From an uncultured Bacteroidales bacterium (GTDB taxonomy: Bacteria > Bacteroidota > Bacteroidia > Bacteroidales > Muribaculaceae): DNA of 64,000 bases. The notes beneath the pieces are model-generated. The model saw only the letters and a list, made by a program, of their open reading frames with translations, was not told where the DNA came from and ran no database searches. Of the stretch, positions 28,512-38,297 are shown in pieces. Each line of letters begins with the position of its first letter. The stretch's first letter is position 1. Position numbers and translations under genes: made by a program. The stretch is from NCBI GenBank assembly GCA_902774055.1, contig CACYGX010000012.1:27870-91869 (forward strand), written 5' to 3'.

Positions 28512-28811
28512 ATGGAAAAGAAGGAGAACAATCGTGTGGAAGTGAGCATGGGCATGAAACTGTGCCGTGTGATTGGTGTTTTGCTGGTATTGGCTGCGAT
28601 AGCCTATGTCGTGTGGCATGGCGACTTTGATGATAAAGGCATCGTGGGTTATGTGGACGATTTCATGCTCTTCATGGCTGCGTTCACGTTTGCCCATGGG
28701 AGTTTTCAGCGTCCTGAGCGCAGATATATCCGCCGCCAGTTGTACATGCTATCCTCGCTATTTGCCCTGCTGGCCCTGTGCTGGGTGATTATGCTGGCTT
28801 TCATCAAGTGA
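28512..28811 (+). CDS. Small integral membrane protein
   Basis: 99 aa with two or three hydrophobic helices (about 18-38 LCRVIGVLLVLAAIAYVVW, 48-64 and 76-98 LYMLSSLFALLALCWVIML). No family recognised. The cytoplasmic loop is basic (RPERRYIRRQ). It starts 32 bp after tex on the same strand and ends at a terminator, so it probably shares the tex transcript. Confidence 0.65.
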   Translation: MEKKENNRVEVSMGMKLCRVIGVLLVLAAIAYVVWHGDFDDKGIVGYVDDFMLFMAAFTFAHGSFQRPERRYIRRQLYMLSSLFALLALCWVIMLAFIK

Positions 28812-28823
28812 TATCAACACAAT

Positions 28824-28852
28824 GGGTCGCGACTGTTTGCCGCGACCCTTTG
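28824..28852 (+). terminator. Intrinsic terminator after the tex operon
   Basis: Arms GGGTCGCG (28824-28831) and CGCGACCC (28841-28848), 8 bp perfect, 9-nt loop, followed by TTTGTTAATT. It is 12 bp past the stop of the small membrane protein gene and faces a convergent gene. Confidence 0.75.
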
Positions 28853-28880
28853 TTAATTCTGTCATGAGAGTGGGAATGTG

Positions 28881-29342
28881 TTATTCCACTATCTCCTCTT
28901 CGTGGGGATTGATGTTGAAATGATAAGTCTTCAGGTTCACGCTTTCCTTAATCAGACCATTGATCCTGACGGCACGCTTCAAGTGAATTAGTGCTGTCAG
29001 GTTATCGTCATTCAAATCCTCATAAAGACTCACGTAGTCCTTGTAGGCCTGGTCACACGCGGCAAGCACGGCTTGGTCATTACCTTGCGGGTTAGGGGTG
29101 GGGTAGGCTTTCTTGATGGCATCCTGCATCAGTGGGATGGGATTTTGATACATAGTTGTTCCATCCTTGGAGCCATTAACAAGAAACTGTTCCTCCACTT
29201 CGAAGTAGTAGTCGATAGCGTTGGTTTTGTCGTCGTCATCACCACATGAGGTGAACACACCCAACCCGCTGACCACGATAATGGCCAGCAGCAACAGCCG
29301 CCAAGCACTCTTTTGTCTTGTCATTAGTGACGTGGATTTCAT
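28881..29342 (-). CDS. Lipoprotein, paralogue of the one at 29837-30295
   Basis: 153 aa. N-terminal basic stretch, helix (WRLLLLAIIVVSGLGVF) and a lipobox FTSC followed by GDDDDK, typical of surface-exposed Bacteroidales lipoproteins with an acidic export tail. The remainder aligns with the gene 29837-30295: IDYYFEVEEQFL / IDYYLHINSQED, YPTPNPQGNDQAVLAACDQAYKDY / YPVPTTQGDDSKVGAACDDIYYSY and a terminal YHFxxxPP-like patch. The family is unassigned. A 6-bp gap links it to the small dockerin-like gene upstream, so the two should be co-transcribed. ATG 29324 is an alternative start. Confidence 0.7.
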   Translation of the reverse strand: MKSTSLMTRQKSAWRLLLLAIIVVSGLGVFTSCGDDDDKTNAIDYYFEVEEQFLVNGSKDGTTMYQNPIPLMQDAIKKAYPTPNPQGNDQAVLAACDQAYKDYVSLYEDLNDDNLTALIHLKRAVRINGLIKESVNLKTYHFNINPHEEEIVE

Positions 29343-29348
29343 TTAGCG

Positions 29349-29699
29349 TTATTTCTGTTGCTTCTTCTCCAGGCTGCGATCAATGGCCTCGCTCACTTCG
29401 CTGATGTTGGGCGTGGGAGGCTCATTGTCAAGGATGTCGTTGATGATGGCGTCCACGCTGGCGGGCTTTTGGGCCGGAGCCTTGTTGATGCGCATCTCCT
29501 CGAGAGCCTCATCGATGATAACAGATACATCCTGGATGGTAATCACACCATCGTGGTTGGCATCGAGGTCGGTTGCCATGGCCTTGGTGGGAGCCACCTT
29601 GCCCAGCAGGACATCGATGCACTGGTCAACGCGGTCGTTAGCACTGGCTGAGAGCGCCAAGGCTACAACGCAAAACAGTAAAGTAAAGATTTTCTTCAT
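29349..29699 (-). CDS. Small secreted protein with one dockerin/EF-hand-like calcium loop
   Basis: 116 aa. Signal peptide (MKKIFTLLFCVVALALSASA) then DRVDQCIDVLLGKVAPTKAMATDLDANHDGVITIQDVSVIIDEALEE, in which DLDANHDGVITIQD is a dockerin type I/EF-hand calcium loop followed by the usual helix; the partner half seems weaker (EPPTPNISEVSEAIDRSL). Dockerins are used in Bacteroidales for surface-protein binding without true cellulosomes. It is flanked by two paralogous lipoproteins on the same strand, which might carry or bind it; that is inference. Confidence 0.72.
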   Translation of the reverse strand: MKKIFTLLFCVVALALSASANDRVDQCIDVLLGKVAPTKAMATDLDANHDGVITIQDVSVIIDEALEEMRINKAPAQKPASVDAIINDILDNEPPTPNISEVSEAIDRSLEKKQQK

Positions 29700-29740
29700 A
29701 TCGTTTCCTTTTTTAATGAGTAATAATCGTTTTGTTGATG

Positions 29741-29771
29741 CAAAGGTAGTTCATGAAAACCAATTTTGCAA
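29741..29771 (-). promoter_or_regulatory. Promoter of the dockerin-like gene and downstream lipoprotein
   Basis: On the minus strand: TTG (complement of 29769-29771), 20 bp, TACCTTTG (complement of 29741-29748). The start codon at 29699 lies about 42 bp further. Confidence 0.65.
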
Positions 29772-29836
29772 GAAAGAGTCCTAAATAATATTTTCGGGAA
29801 TTCTTAATCCGGCTATTGGCCTGAGTCCCAAATAAA

Positions 29837-30295
29837 CTAGAACACTGGCGGAATATAACCAAAATGGTACACCCTCAAGCAGGTGCTGCTGCGGATGATT
29901 CCATCGATTCTATAGACCCGATACAGTGTGGCGACACAAATCGTGTTCTTTTCCAACTGACCAAACTGTGCTTTGTAAGAGTAATAGATATCATCGCAAG
30001 CGGCCCCTACCTTGGAATCATCGCCTTGGGTGGTAGGAACGGGATAATTTTCCCGAATGGCAACCCTTAAATCCTCAATGGTTCTGGCCAGGACATTGCT
30101 GCCCGCACTCATGGTGCCTTGCTCCTGGTCAGTTGAAGAGATGCTGATGTCCTCCTGTGAATTGATGTGCAAGTAGTAGTCAATCAGGATTTCATCATCA
30201 TTATTAGAACAGGCGCTGAAGGCGGTAACACATCCTACGAGCAATAATGCCACATAGAGGGTCCGCAATATGTACTGTTGGCATTTTTTGTTCAT
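29837..30295 (-). CDS. Lipoprotein, paralogue of the one at 28881-29342
   Basis: 152 aa from ATG 30295 (MNKKCQQYILRTLYVALLLVGC); ATG 30307 is in frame. Lipobox FSAC followed by SNNDDE. Central and C-terminal parts match the neighbouring paralogue residue for residue at many sites: IDYY near the N-terminus, YPVPTTQGDDSKVGAACD, a helical LYRVYRIDGIIRSSTCLRVYHF and PPVF at the end. Diverged about as far as an ancient tandem duplicate. It has its own promoter, separate from that of the dockerin-like gene between them. Its 5' region backs onto the nadE promoter. Confidence 0.68.
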   Translation of the reverse strand: MNKKCQQYILRTLYVALLLVGCVTAFSACSNNDDEILIDYYLHINSQEDISISSTDQEQGTMSAGSNVLARTIEDLRVAIRENYPVPTTQGDDSKVGAACDDIYYSYKAQFGQLEKNTICVATLYRVYRIDGIIRSSTCLRVYHFGYIPPVF

Positions 30296-30327
30296 AATAA
30301 TAAGCATTTAAATCATATTCATCGATG

Positions 30328-30358
30328 CAAAAATAATGATTGGAAATGAGTTATGCAA
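30328..30358 (-). promoter_or_regulatory. Promoter of the upstream paralogous lipoprotein
   Basis: On the minus strand: TTG (complement of 30356-30358), 20 bp, TATTTTTG (complement of 30328-30335). It is divergent from the nadE -7 box TAACTTTG at 30399-30406. Confidence 0.6.
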
Positions 30359-30436
30359 GAAAATGGTCAAAAAATGCCGACTTTCCATCTAAAATATTTA
30401 ACTTTGCAAGTTAAAACTCATGACAAGAAAAAGGAT

Positions 30437-32425
30437 ATGGCAAAAGAAAAAGTCAAAGCGGTGACCGATTATGGTTTTGTTCGTGTGGCGGCCGTTGTGC
30501 CACAAGTGAATGTTGCAGATGTGGAGAATAACTTGACCCACATCATCGAGAGCTTGGAACAGGCGATTGATGCCGGAGCCCACATCGTGGTCTTTCCCGA
30601 ACTGTGTGTGACGGGTTATACTTGTGCCGATTTGTTTGGTAACGAGTTGTTGCTCGATGCGGCCGAGCAGGCATTGGTCACCTTGTGTGACCGCTTCAAG
30701 GATGCCCCGGTCATGGTTGTCGTTGGGGCACCCCTGCGTTGCAGTGGCCATCTGTTCAACTGCGCTGTCGTGATTAATGACGGTGAGATGTGGGTGGTCC
30801 CCAAGACCTATATCCCTAACTATAAGGAGTTTTACGAGAAACGCTGGTTTACCACGAGCAATATCACCGCCATTGCCGGCAAGGACACCATTATGGTCGG
30901 CGACATGAACGTGCCTTTTGGTACTCACATGATTTTTGATGCGGGTCGTGCTCGGGTGGCTGTTGAGATTTGCGAGGACCTGTGGGTGCCCGCACCTCCC
31001 AGCAGCATTGCCGCCATCAATGGCGCCAATGTGATTGTGAATCTGTCGGCCAGCAATGAACTCATCGGCAAGCACACCTATCTGATGGACCTCATCAAGC
31101 ACCAGAGTGCGCATTGCATTGCTGCCTACGTCTATGCCTCGTGTGGCTATGGCGAATCGACGACCGACCTCGTGTTTGGCGGGAATGCCGTCATTGCCGA
31201 GAATGGAAAGATGCTCGCTGAGGGGCAGCGCTTCACCACCGAGCCCCAGATGTCGATAGCCGATATTGATGTGGCAGCTCTTGAGAACGAGAGGCGTATC
31301 AATGGCAGTTTTGCTGACAGCATGGTTCAGTTCGGCTCGCCGTTTGAACACATCGATATCGCGGTGGCTGGTCTGCTGGACTATGAAAAGCAAGAGCTGA
31401 TGCGTCCTATGCGCCGACTTCCTTTTGTCCCTGTTGAGGATGACCGCCTGAATGCCCGTTGTGAGGAAATCATTGCTATCCAGACCGAGGGCCTGATGCG
31501 CCGACTGGACTTTACGGGCATTCCCACGATTGTCGTGGGCGTGTCGGGAGGACTGGACTCCACTCTGGCGCTGCTGGTTGCCGTGCGCGCGTTTGACAGG
31601 ATGAAACGTGACCGCAAGGACATCCACGCCATCACGATGCCGGGCTTCGGGACCACCGACCGCACCTATACCAACGCTTGTGCGATGGTGCGCGCCCTGG
31701 GTGTGTCCTTGCATGAAATCAGCATCGCTGCTGCCGTGACCCAGCATTTCAAGGATATTGATCATGACCCGTCGAACCATGATGTCACCTACGAGAACAG
31801 CCAGGCCCGCGAGAGGACCCAGATACTCATGGACTTTTCCAACAAGGTGAATGGCTTGGTACTGGGAACGGGAGACTTGTCAGAACTCGCCCTGGGCTGG
31901 GCTACCTATAACGGTGACCACATGTCGATGTATAATGTCAATGTGAGCATCCCCAAGACGCTGGTGCGCCACCTGGTGCGCTGGTTTGCCGATGCGCTCA
32001 ATGACGGCACCTCCAGCGGCAAGGCGATTCATGAAACCTTGCTGGATGTGTTCAATACACCCATCAGCCCCGAATTGACGCCTGCCGCCGGCGATGGCAC
32101 CATCTTGCAGGTAACCGAGGACATCGTGGGACCCTATGAGTTGCATGATTTCTTCCTGTTTAACATGCTGCGTTATGGCTTTACTCCTGCCAAATTGTAT
32201 ATGCTGGCGCGCAAGGCCTTTGCGGGCGTGTATGATAACGCGACCATCAAGAAGTGGTTGCGCACGTTTGTCAAGCGCTTCTTTGCCCAGCAATTCAAGC
32301 GTTCCTGCTTGCCCGATGGCCCCAAGGTGGGTAGCGTCTCTCTGTCGCCACGCGGTGACTGGCGCATGCCCAGCGACGCCTCGTCACGCCTGTGGATAGC
32401 CCAGTGTGATCAGCTGCCCGATTAA
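30437..32425 (+). CDS. nadE: Glutamine-dependent NAD+ synthetase
   Basis: 662 aa. Amidates nicotinic acid adenine dinucleotide to NAD+, taking ammonia from glutamine. The N-terminal nitrilase-type glutaminase domain (about 1-280) has catalytic Glu55 in FPELCVTGYTC, Lys in VPKTYIPNYKEFYEKRW, and nucleophile Cys179 in VEICEDLWVPAP. The C-terminal synthetase domain has the P-loop GVSGGLDSTLAL. The frame is open from 30353, but the -7 box TAACTTTG at 30399-30406 lies downstream of that codon; ATG 30437 (MAKEKVKAVTDYGF) fits the family. Probably monocistronic. Confidence 0.95.
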   Translation: MAKEKVKAVTDYGFVRVAAVVPQVNVADVENNLTHIIESLEQAIDAGAHIVVFPELCVTGYTCADLFGNELLLDAAEQALVTLCDRFKDAPVMVVVGAPLRCSGHLFNCAVVINDGEMWVVPKTYIPNYKEFYEKRWFTTSNITAIAGKDTIMVGDMNVPFGTHMIFDAGRARVAVEICEDLWVPAPPSSIAAINGANVIVNLSASNELIGKHTYLMDLIKHQSAHCIAAYVYASCGYGESTTDLVFGGNAVIAENGKMLAEGQRFTTEPQMSIADIDVAALENERRINGSFADSMVQFGSPFEHIDIAVAGLLDYEKQELMRPMRRLPFVPVEDDRLNARCEEIIAIQTEGLMRRLDFTGIPTIVVGVSGGLDSTLALLVAVRAFDRMKRDRKDIHAITMPGFGTTDRTYTNACAMVRALGVSLHEISIAAAVTQHFKDIDHDPSNHDVTYENSQARERTQILMDFSNKVNGLVLGTGDLSELALGWATYNGDHMSMYNVNVSIPKTLVRHLVRWFADALNDGTSSGKAIHETLLDVFNTPISPELTPAAGDGTILQVTEDIVGPYELHDFFLFNMLRYGFTPAKLYMLARKAFAGVYDNATIKKWLRTFVKRFFAQQFKRSCLPDGPKVGSVSLSPRGDWRMPSDASSRLWIAQCDQLPD

Positions 32426-32504
32426 GAAAATTAAACACCAATTTACTGTATCGGGTCAGTTGTGGCATTAATTTTGCACATGGTGATGGCAATGAGATAA
32501 CGAA

Positions 32505-35500
32505 ATGAATATCCCAAGGGGTACATATAACGTCCTGCGCAGTGTGGTAGTGACCGCACTGGTGGCGGTCGTCGCTGTGGTGGCATTGCTCTACCTGCTG
32601 TTACTGCTGCCGCCGGTTCAACAGCGCTTGTGCTCCGAGGGTGAAAAAGCATTGGGCGAGTTCCTCAACACGCAAGTGGATATCGGCTCGGTATCGATAA
32701 GGCCGTTTAACCAGTTGGAACTCAACGACGTGCTGATTAACGACCAGCAGGGCGACTCATTACTGACCATCGACAAATTGGGTGCGGGCATCAGTCTGAA
32801 ACAACTGATTGCCGAGCGGCGCATTGTGATTACTTATGGTGAGATTATCGGTCTCGACGGGCATGTGACCCGCCCCGACAAGCAGAGCCCCACCAATATG
32901 CAGTTCATCATCGACGCGTTTAAGCCCAAGGAAGACAAGCCTCCCAAGCCCTTTGACGTGCAAGTCAACACGGTTGTCGTACGCAAGTCTAATCTCTCCT
33001 ATGACGTGCTCGATCAGCCTCGCAAGCCCGGCCGACTGGATGTCAACCACCTGGCTGTGAGCAATATCAAGGCCGACTTGACCTTGCCCCGCCTAAAGAA
33101 TAATGACTTTGAAATCAAGATAAAACGCCTCTCGTTTGATGAGGGCAGCGGCTTGTCACTCAAGCGCTTGGCGACTAATGTCCATATTACCGACAATGCC
33201 CTGGATGTCCAGGACATCAAGGTGAAGTTGCCAGCGAGCGATATCGTGCTTGACGATTTGCATCTGGAATACTCGTCGCTCAAGAATCTGGGCAGCGAGA
33301 TCGCACAAATGCCTTTGCGGGTGAGCACACCGGGTATCACGGTCACTCCCGCCGACTTGTCGGCCTTGGCGCCGCAGTTGGCAAAATTTACCGAGCCCAT
33401 GCGCGTCGTGGCGACCGTCGTGCGCGATGGCAACCGCATTGAGTTCCCGACGCTCAACGTGAACGCTAACAACGGTGGACTCTCACTGAATGCGCGTGGC
33501 GGCCTGTCATTGCCCACCCCGGGCGGTTATGCCACTGTGGATCTGGATCATATCGTCCTCAATGCATCGGCTGGGAAGATCAACCAACTGATGACTGCCA
33601 TTCCCGGCTTGACCCCTAAGGCTCGTGATATCATTGCCCGTTGTGGCAATGTGGCTCTCGATGGAGCCTTGCACGGCAAGCCCGGCAAAATGAGTTTTCA
33701 CGGCAAAGTGGGCACCGCGCTCGGTCATGTTGACCTGGACGGTACCTTGGCACGTCAGCAGGGCGACTCACGGTTTGTGGGACACGTCAAGACCGACGGC
33801 ATGGGCGTTGGCACCTTGCTTGCCAAGCGCGAGTTGATCGATCAGGTGGCCCTCGATGCCCAGGTGGACGCTGTCTTGCGCAATGGTGACGTCTCGGGGC
33901 GCTTGGATGGGCACATCCCCTATGTGGATTTCAAGGGAAAACGTTATCATGACATCACGGCCAATGTTGACAAGCAAGGAAACTCTTTCACGGGCACGGT
34001 GGCCATGAATGACCCCGATGGGCGTGTCAGCATCGACGGAACGGCGGTGCTCGATGGCGCAAATTCGACCTACGACATCAACATTTCTACCGAGGGTATG
34101 AACCTCGCCCGCATGGGCCTGCTGAACAAGTATGCCGACCATCGGTTGAAACTGACTGCCACTGCATCGTTCTGGGGCAACTCGCTCGACAACGCGTCGG
34201 GTCATGTACAGGTTGCTGACTTCAAGTTCATCGACAGTAACGATAAGGGCTTGAAATTCAACATGCTGGACCTTAACGCCGACAATTCTGACGGGGAAAA
34301 GGTCATCAGCATCGAGAGTGACCACATTAACGGTTATATCTCGGGACAATACGATTTCAAGACCATTGTGCCCACCATCAAGCACATGCTTGCCAAGGCC
34401 TTCCCGCAATATCTGGGTAATTTCGCTGATTATAGTCATGCTGGTGCGCCTAATGACGTGAGCTTCAATTTGACCATCAATCCTGATGAGGAGTTGCATG
34501 AGATGCTGAAGTTGCCTGTCAATCTGGCTTACCGCACCATCATTGAGGGCAATATCAACGAGACCGATACCACCTTTAACCTCGTTGTTGATGCACCCCT
34601 GTTGATGCAGGGCAATAAACTCATTGAGCAGACGCGCCTGTTTGCCGAACTCGACAGTGTGACCAACAGGGTTGTGCTGAATCTGCAGTCGCGCTATCCG
34701 GCCAAGAAGGGAATGATTGACCTTAATCTGGATGCCAGCGGACAGGACAACCGCATTGACGCCAACTTGGGCTGGAGAATGCCTGGGGAGCATGACTTCC
34801 ATGGCAACCTCAACCTGAATGCGATGCTTGACCGTGGCGACGATGGAAAAATCAAGGCCGACATCGACTTGAACCCTTCACAACTGATTTTTAACGACAC
34901 CATCTGGATGGTCGAGAAAGGGCACATCAATGTGGGCAACGGCGTGATAACGGTTGACAACATCGCTGGCGGACGCGGCGAGCAGTTTATTCGCATCAAC
35001 GGCAGGGTGTCGCATGATCCCGACGATGAGTTGTGCTTGGAACTGCAGGATGTGAACCTCGACTACGTGTTCGAGACGCTGGCGATTGACCATGTGGACT
35101 TTGGCGGCAGGGCGACCAGCAAGTGCTATGCGAGCGACCTGTTGTCGGGAGCACCGCGCCTGTACACACCCAGCCTGTTCATCAAGAATATCTCTTATAA
35201 TGGCGCTGTCATGGGCGATATCGACATCAAAGCGTCGTTTGACAACGCATCGCGGGGCGTACTCGTTTCGGGCGACATTGCCCAGACCAACGGGTACCAC
35301 ACGCTGCTCGATGGCGGCATCTACATTGCCGATGACTCGCTTTACATCGAGTTTGATACCGACCACGCCAATGTCGAGTTCCTCAAGCCCTATATGGAAG
35401 CCTTCACGGGTGACGTGCAGGGTGAAATGTCGGGCAAGGCAATCCTCTTTGGTGATTTCCACACCATCAACCTGAAAGGCGATGTTGTGGCCGACTCGTT

Positions 35501-37124
35501 GAGTTTCCTCATCGACTATGTGAACTGCTATTACACTTGCTCCAATGCGCCGATCCACATGGTGCCTGACTTGATCGAGTTCAAGGATATCCCTATCCAT
35601 GACCGTGAGGGCCATGAGGCGAAATTCGGCGGTTGGCTCAAGCACGATGCCTTCCACGATCCCGAGTTCAGTTTTGCGATTACTGGTGCCAGGAACTTCC
35701 TGTCCTATGACACCAACCCGACGATCAACCCCGATTGGTATGGCACCATCTACGGTAATGGCTCATGCTTTGTCGAGGGAGGCCCGGGCATTGTGAACAT
35801 CAGGGTGAACATGACATCGGCACCTCGCAGCAAGTTCACCTTCGTGATGAGCGACAATAAACAGGCCGACCATTACAATTTCATCACATTCCGTGACCGC
35901 AATGCCGCTATGGCGCCTCCAGTCATCGAAGAGGTGGACTCGGTTGCATTGATAAAAAGCATGCTCACCAAGAAGGAGAATCCGCAGGAGAACTCCGAGC
36001 CCAGTGCCTACAATATCGACCTGCAAGGAGACATCACCCCCGACCTGGCGTTGACGGTTGTCATGGACCCCGTGGGTGGCGACCAGATCAAGGCGACCGG
36101 CAATGGCTCGCTGCGCATGACCTACAATAACAATGGCGAGCTGGAGACCTACGGTAAATACACGCTTAACAAGGGTACCTACAACTTCTCTCTTCAAGAC
36201 CTGATTCTCAAGGATTTCACAATCAGGGACGGCAGTAACATCAGTTTCCAGGGCGACCCCTATGCCGCGGTGCTGGACCTCGTGGCGGCCTATTCGCTCA
36301 ATGCCGACATCCAGGATCTGGACTCCTCGTTCAGTCAGGATCAGGACTTGAAGCGCACCAATGTGCCTGTCAATGCGCTACTGCATGCCAGGGGTATCAT
36401 CAGCCAGCCCGAAGTCTCGTTTGACCTGGAATTCCCGTCGCTCACCACCGACGCCTATCGCAGGATCAAGAGCATCATCAACACCGACGAGATGATGAAC
36501 CGTCAGATCATCTATCTGCTGGCTTTGAACCGATTCTATACGCCTGAATATATGGGCGCTGCCAACAATCAGACCGAGCAACTCATCAGTTCGGTGGCTT
36601 CATCGACCATTTCGGCACAGTTGAGTTCTATCCTTGGAAAAATGGCCGATAACCTGTCCATTGCGCCAAATTTCCGCTCCAAGAAGGGCGACCTCAGCGA
36701 CATGGAGGTGGATTTGATGCTATCCAGCCAGTTGCTCAACAACAGGCTGCTGCTGAACGGTAACTTCGGTTATCGTGACAACACCTATAACACGAGCAAC
36801 CCCAACTTCATTGGCGACTTTGACATCGAGTACCTGCTCAACAGCAAGGGCACCTTCAGGCTCAAGGCCTATAACCACTTCAATGACCAGAACTACTACC
36901 AGCGCAGTGCCTTGACGACCCAGGGCGTGGGCGTCGTCTGGAAGCATGACTTTGACCGTCTGTTCCGCAAGAACAAGAAGACGCTGACCTTGGCACCCGC
37001 TCAGGACAGCATTCCCCGCCGCGCCCCCTTGCACAAAGATGATGCTGACAGCAGCCTGTGGAAACCTGTGCCCATGGTGACGCTGCGCTCGGCCAGCCAC
37101 GATCAATCCCCACAACAAGAGTAA
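32505..37124 (+). CDS. TamB-like translocation/assembly module protein (DUF490)
   Basis: 1539 aa. A single N-terminal membrane anchor (about 12-38: VVVTALVAVVAVVALLYLLLLL) is followed by a long beta-taco repeat region spanning the periplasm (VDIGSVSIRPFNQLELNDVLI, repeated 'D/N-x-x-G-x-x-x-G' strands), and the conserved C-terminal DUF490/TamB domain (about 1200-1480: GSLRMTYNNNGELETYGKYTLNKGTYNFSLQ, then DGSNISFQGDPYAA). TamB-type proteins move phospholipid to, or help assemble proteins in, the outer membrane. Length is typical of Bacteroidota versions (about 1450-1700 aa). No TamA/BamA homologue is adjacent. -7-like box TAATTTTG at 32469-32476. Confidence 0.9.
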   Translation: MNIPRGTYNVLRSVVVTALVAVVAVVALLYLLLLLPPVQQRLCSEGEKALGEFLNTQVDIGSVSIRPFNQLELNDVLINDQQGDSLLTIDKLGAGISLKQLIAERRIVITYGEIIGLDGHVTRPDKQSPTNMQFIIDAFKPKEDKPPKPFDVQVNTVVVRKSNLSYDVLDQPRKPGRLDVNHLAVSNIKADLTLPRLKNNDFEIKIKRLSFDEGSGLSLKRLATNVHITDNALDVQDIKVKLPASDIVLDDLHLEYSSLKNLGSEIAQMPLRVSTPGITVTPADLSALAPQLAKFTEPMRVVATVVRDGNRIEFPTLNVNANNGGLSLNARGGLSLPTPGGYATVDLDHIVLNASAGKINQLMTAIPGLTPKARDIIARCGNVALDGALHGKPGKMSFHGKVGTALGHVDLDGTLARQQGDSRFVGHVKTDGMGVGTLLAKRELIDQVALDAQVDAVLRNGDVSGRLDGHIPYVDFKGKRYHDITANVDKQGNSFTGTVAMNDPDGRVSIDGTAVLDGANSTYDINISTEGMNLARMGLLNKYADHRLKLTATASFWGNSLDNASGHVQVADFKFIDSNDKGLKFNMLDLNADNSDGEKVISIESDHINGYISGQYDFKTIVPTIKHMLAKAFPQYLGNFADYSHAGAPNDVSFNLTINPDEELHEMLKLPVNLAYRTIIEGNINETDTTFNLVVDAPLLMQGNKLIEQTRLFAELDSVTNRVVLNLQSRYPAKKGMIDLNLDASGQDNRIDANLGWRMPGEHDFHGNLNLNAMLDRGDDGKIKADIDLNPSQLIFNDTIWMVEKGHINVGNGVITVDNIAGGRGEQFIRINGRVSHDPDDELCLELQDVNLDYVFETLAIDHVDFGGRATSKCYASDLLSGAPRLYTPSLFIKNISYNGAVMGDIDIKASFDNASRGVLVSGDIAQTNGYHTLLDGGIYIADDSLYIEFDTDHANVEFLKPYMEAFTGDVQGEMSGKAILFGDFHTINLKGDVVADSLSFLIDYVNCYYTCSNAPIHMVPDLIEFKDIPIHDREGHEAKFGGWLKHDAFHDPEFSFAITGARNFLSYDTNPTINPDWYGTIYGNGSCFVEGGPGIVNIRVNMTSAPRSKFTFVMSDNKQADHYNFITFRDRNAAMAPPVIEEVDSVALIKSMLTKKENPQENSEPSAYNIDLQGDITPDLALTVVMDPVGGDQIKATGNGSLRMTYNNNGELETYGKYTLNKGTYNFSLQDLILKDFTIRDGSNISFQGDPYAAVLDLVAAYSLNADIQDLDSSFSQDQDLKRTNVPVNALLHARGIISQPEVSFDLEFPSLTTDAYRRIKSIINTDEMMNRQIIYLLALNRFYTPEYMGAANNQTEQLISSVASSTISAQLSSILGKMADNLSIAPNFRSKKGDLSDMEVDLMLSSQLLNNRLLLNGNFGYRDNTYNTSNPNFIGDFDIEYLLNSKGTFRLKAYNHFNDQNYYQRSALTTQGVGVVWKHDFDRLFRKNKKTLTLAPAQDSIPRRAPLHKDDADSSLWKPVPMVTLRSASHDQSPQQE

Positions 37125-37130
37125 TCCCGT

Positions 37131-38297
37131 ATGATAAAGCGCCTGGTCATATTGTTCTTGCTGGCTTGGATGGGGTGCCACTCCATTCAGGCTGGGAACT
37201 TCGAGACCCCTGGCGATACCCTGTCGTTACAGGATACGGTGGCTCGCGTGGTGGAGATGCCGCTCGACACGAGTGCCATCGTTGACAAGAACGCTTGGAA
37301 AAAGAGAATTTTCCGCCGTGGCTGGAACATCAACGACACGTCCATTGTCTATCCTCGAGTGCTGAATTTCGGCGTGCGCTCCTATCGTTGGCTCAACCAC
37401 GCCTTAAACTACTACGACACCGCCTACGTTGTTAATCCCGGCAAGACTAGCGGCAAGAAGTGGAAAATCATGCTCAAGAACAACAACTGGCTGGATTTCT
37501 ACTCGGGCCACTTGAGCATGTGGAACACGCCGGTGCAGCTGAGCAGTGACGTCACGTCGTTGTTCGGTTTCCAGATTTGCGGCATGGGGCTCAGTCTCAC
37601 CTATATGATCAACGTCAGGGACCTGTTGGCGGGCAAATTCATTCACAACCGCCGTTTGCAGTTCTCGTTCACCACTTCGCGCATTTTTATCGAGGCCTAT
37701 TACCGCAAGAACGACCAGAGTACCGTGCACCTGAATATGCTGGGCAAGTGGCAGGGCAACGTCATCTTCTCGGGACTGAAGCGCGAGGGCTACGGCCTCG
37801 ACGCCTATTACATCTTTAACCACACCCACTATTCCCAAGCCGCGGCCTACTGCTTCTCCAAGTACCAGAAGCGCAGTTCCGGTTCGCTGCTGGCAGGTAT
37901 CTACTTGAGCCATCAGGACGTGGTCATGGACATGAGCACGCTGAGCGACGAGATGCAGGCCTACCTGCCCGACAAGGTGACCGACTACCGCTTTCGTTAC
38001 CGTGACATCGGGGCGATGATTGGCTACGGTTATAGCTGGGTCTTCCACCATGGCTGGCTGTATAACATCACGGTAGTGCCCAGTATAGGCTACCGTCACA
38101 GTTTTCCCAACTCCATCGACGGGAAAAAGAGCCTGCTGTCAACCAACCTGAACGGCCGCATGGCGCTGGTACGTACCGCTGGCAACTTCTTTTACGCCTT
38201 CAACGTCAACCACGAGGGCCACTGGTACACCAGCACCCGTCACAGCTTCTACAACAGCTACAACACCTTCGACCTCACCGCCGGCTTCCGCTTCTAA
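37131..38297 (+). CDS. DUF4421 family outer-membrane protein
   Basis: 388 aa. Signal peptide (MIKRLVILFLLAWMGCHSIQAG), then a predicted beta-barrel of the Bacteroidota-only DUF4421 family: WNINDTSIVYPRVLNFGVRSYRWLNHALNYYDTAYV, YSGHLSMWNTPVQLSSDVTS, many aromatic strands and a C-terminal TFDLTAGFRF ending in Phe, as in BAM substrates. Function unknown. It starts 6 bp after the TamB-like gene, so the pair is co-transcribed; a role beside TamB in outer-membrane assembly is a reasonable but unproved inference. Confidence 0.85.
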   Translation: MIKRLVILFLLAWMGCHSIQAGNFETPGDTLSLQDTVARVVEMPLDTSAIVDKNAWKKRIFRRGWNINDTSIVYPRVLNFGVRSYRWLNHALNYYDTAYVVNPGKTSGKKWKIMLKNNNWLDFYSGHLSMWNTPVQLSSDVTSLFGFQICGMGLSLTYMINVRDLLAGKFIHNRRLQFSFTTSRIFIEAYYRKNDQSTVHLNMLGKWQGNVIFSGLKREGYGLDAYYIFNHTHYSQAAAYCFSKYQKRSSGSLLAGIYLSHQDVVMDMSTLSDEMQAYLPDKVTDYRFRYRDIGAMIGYGYSWVFHHGWLYNITVVPSIGYRHSFPNSIDGKKSLLSTNLNGRMALVRTAGNFFYAFNVNHEGHWYTSTRHSFYNSYNTFDLTAGFRF

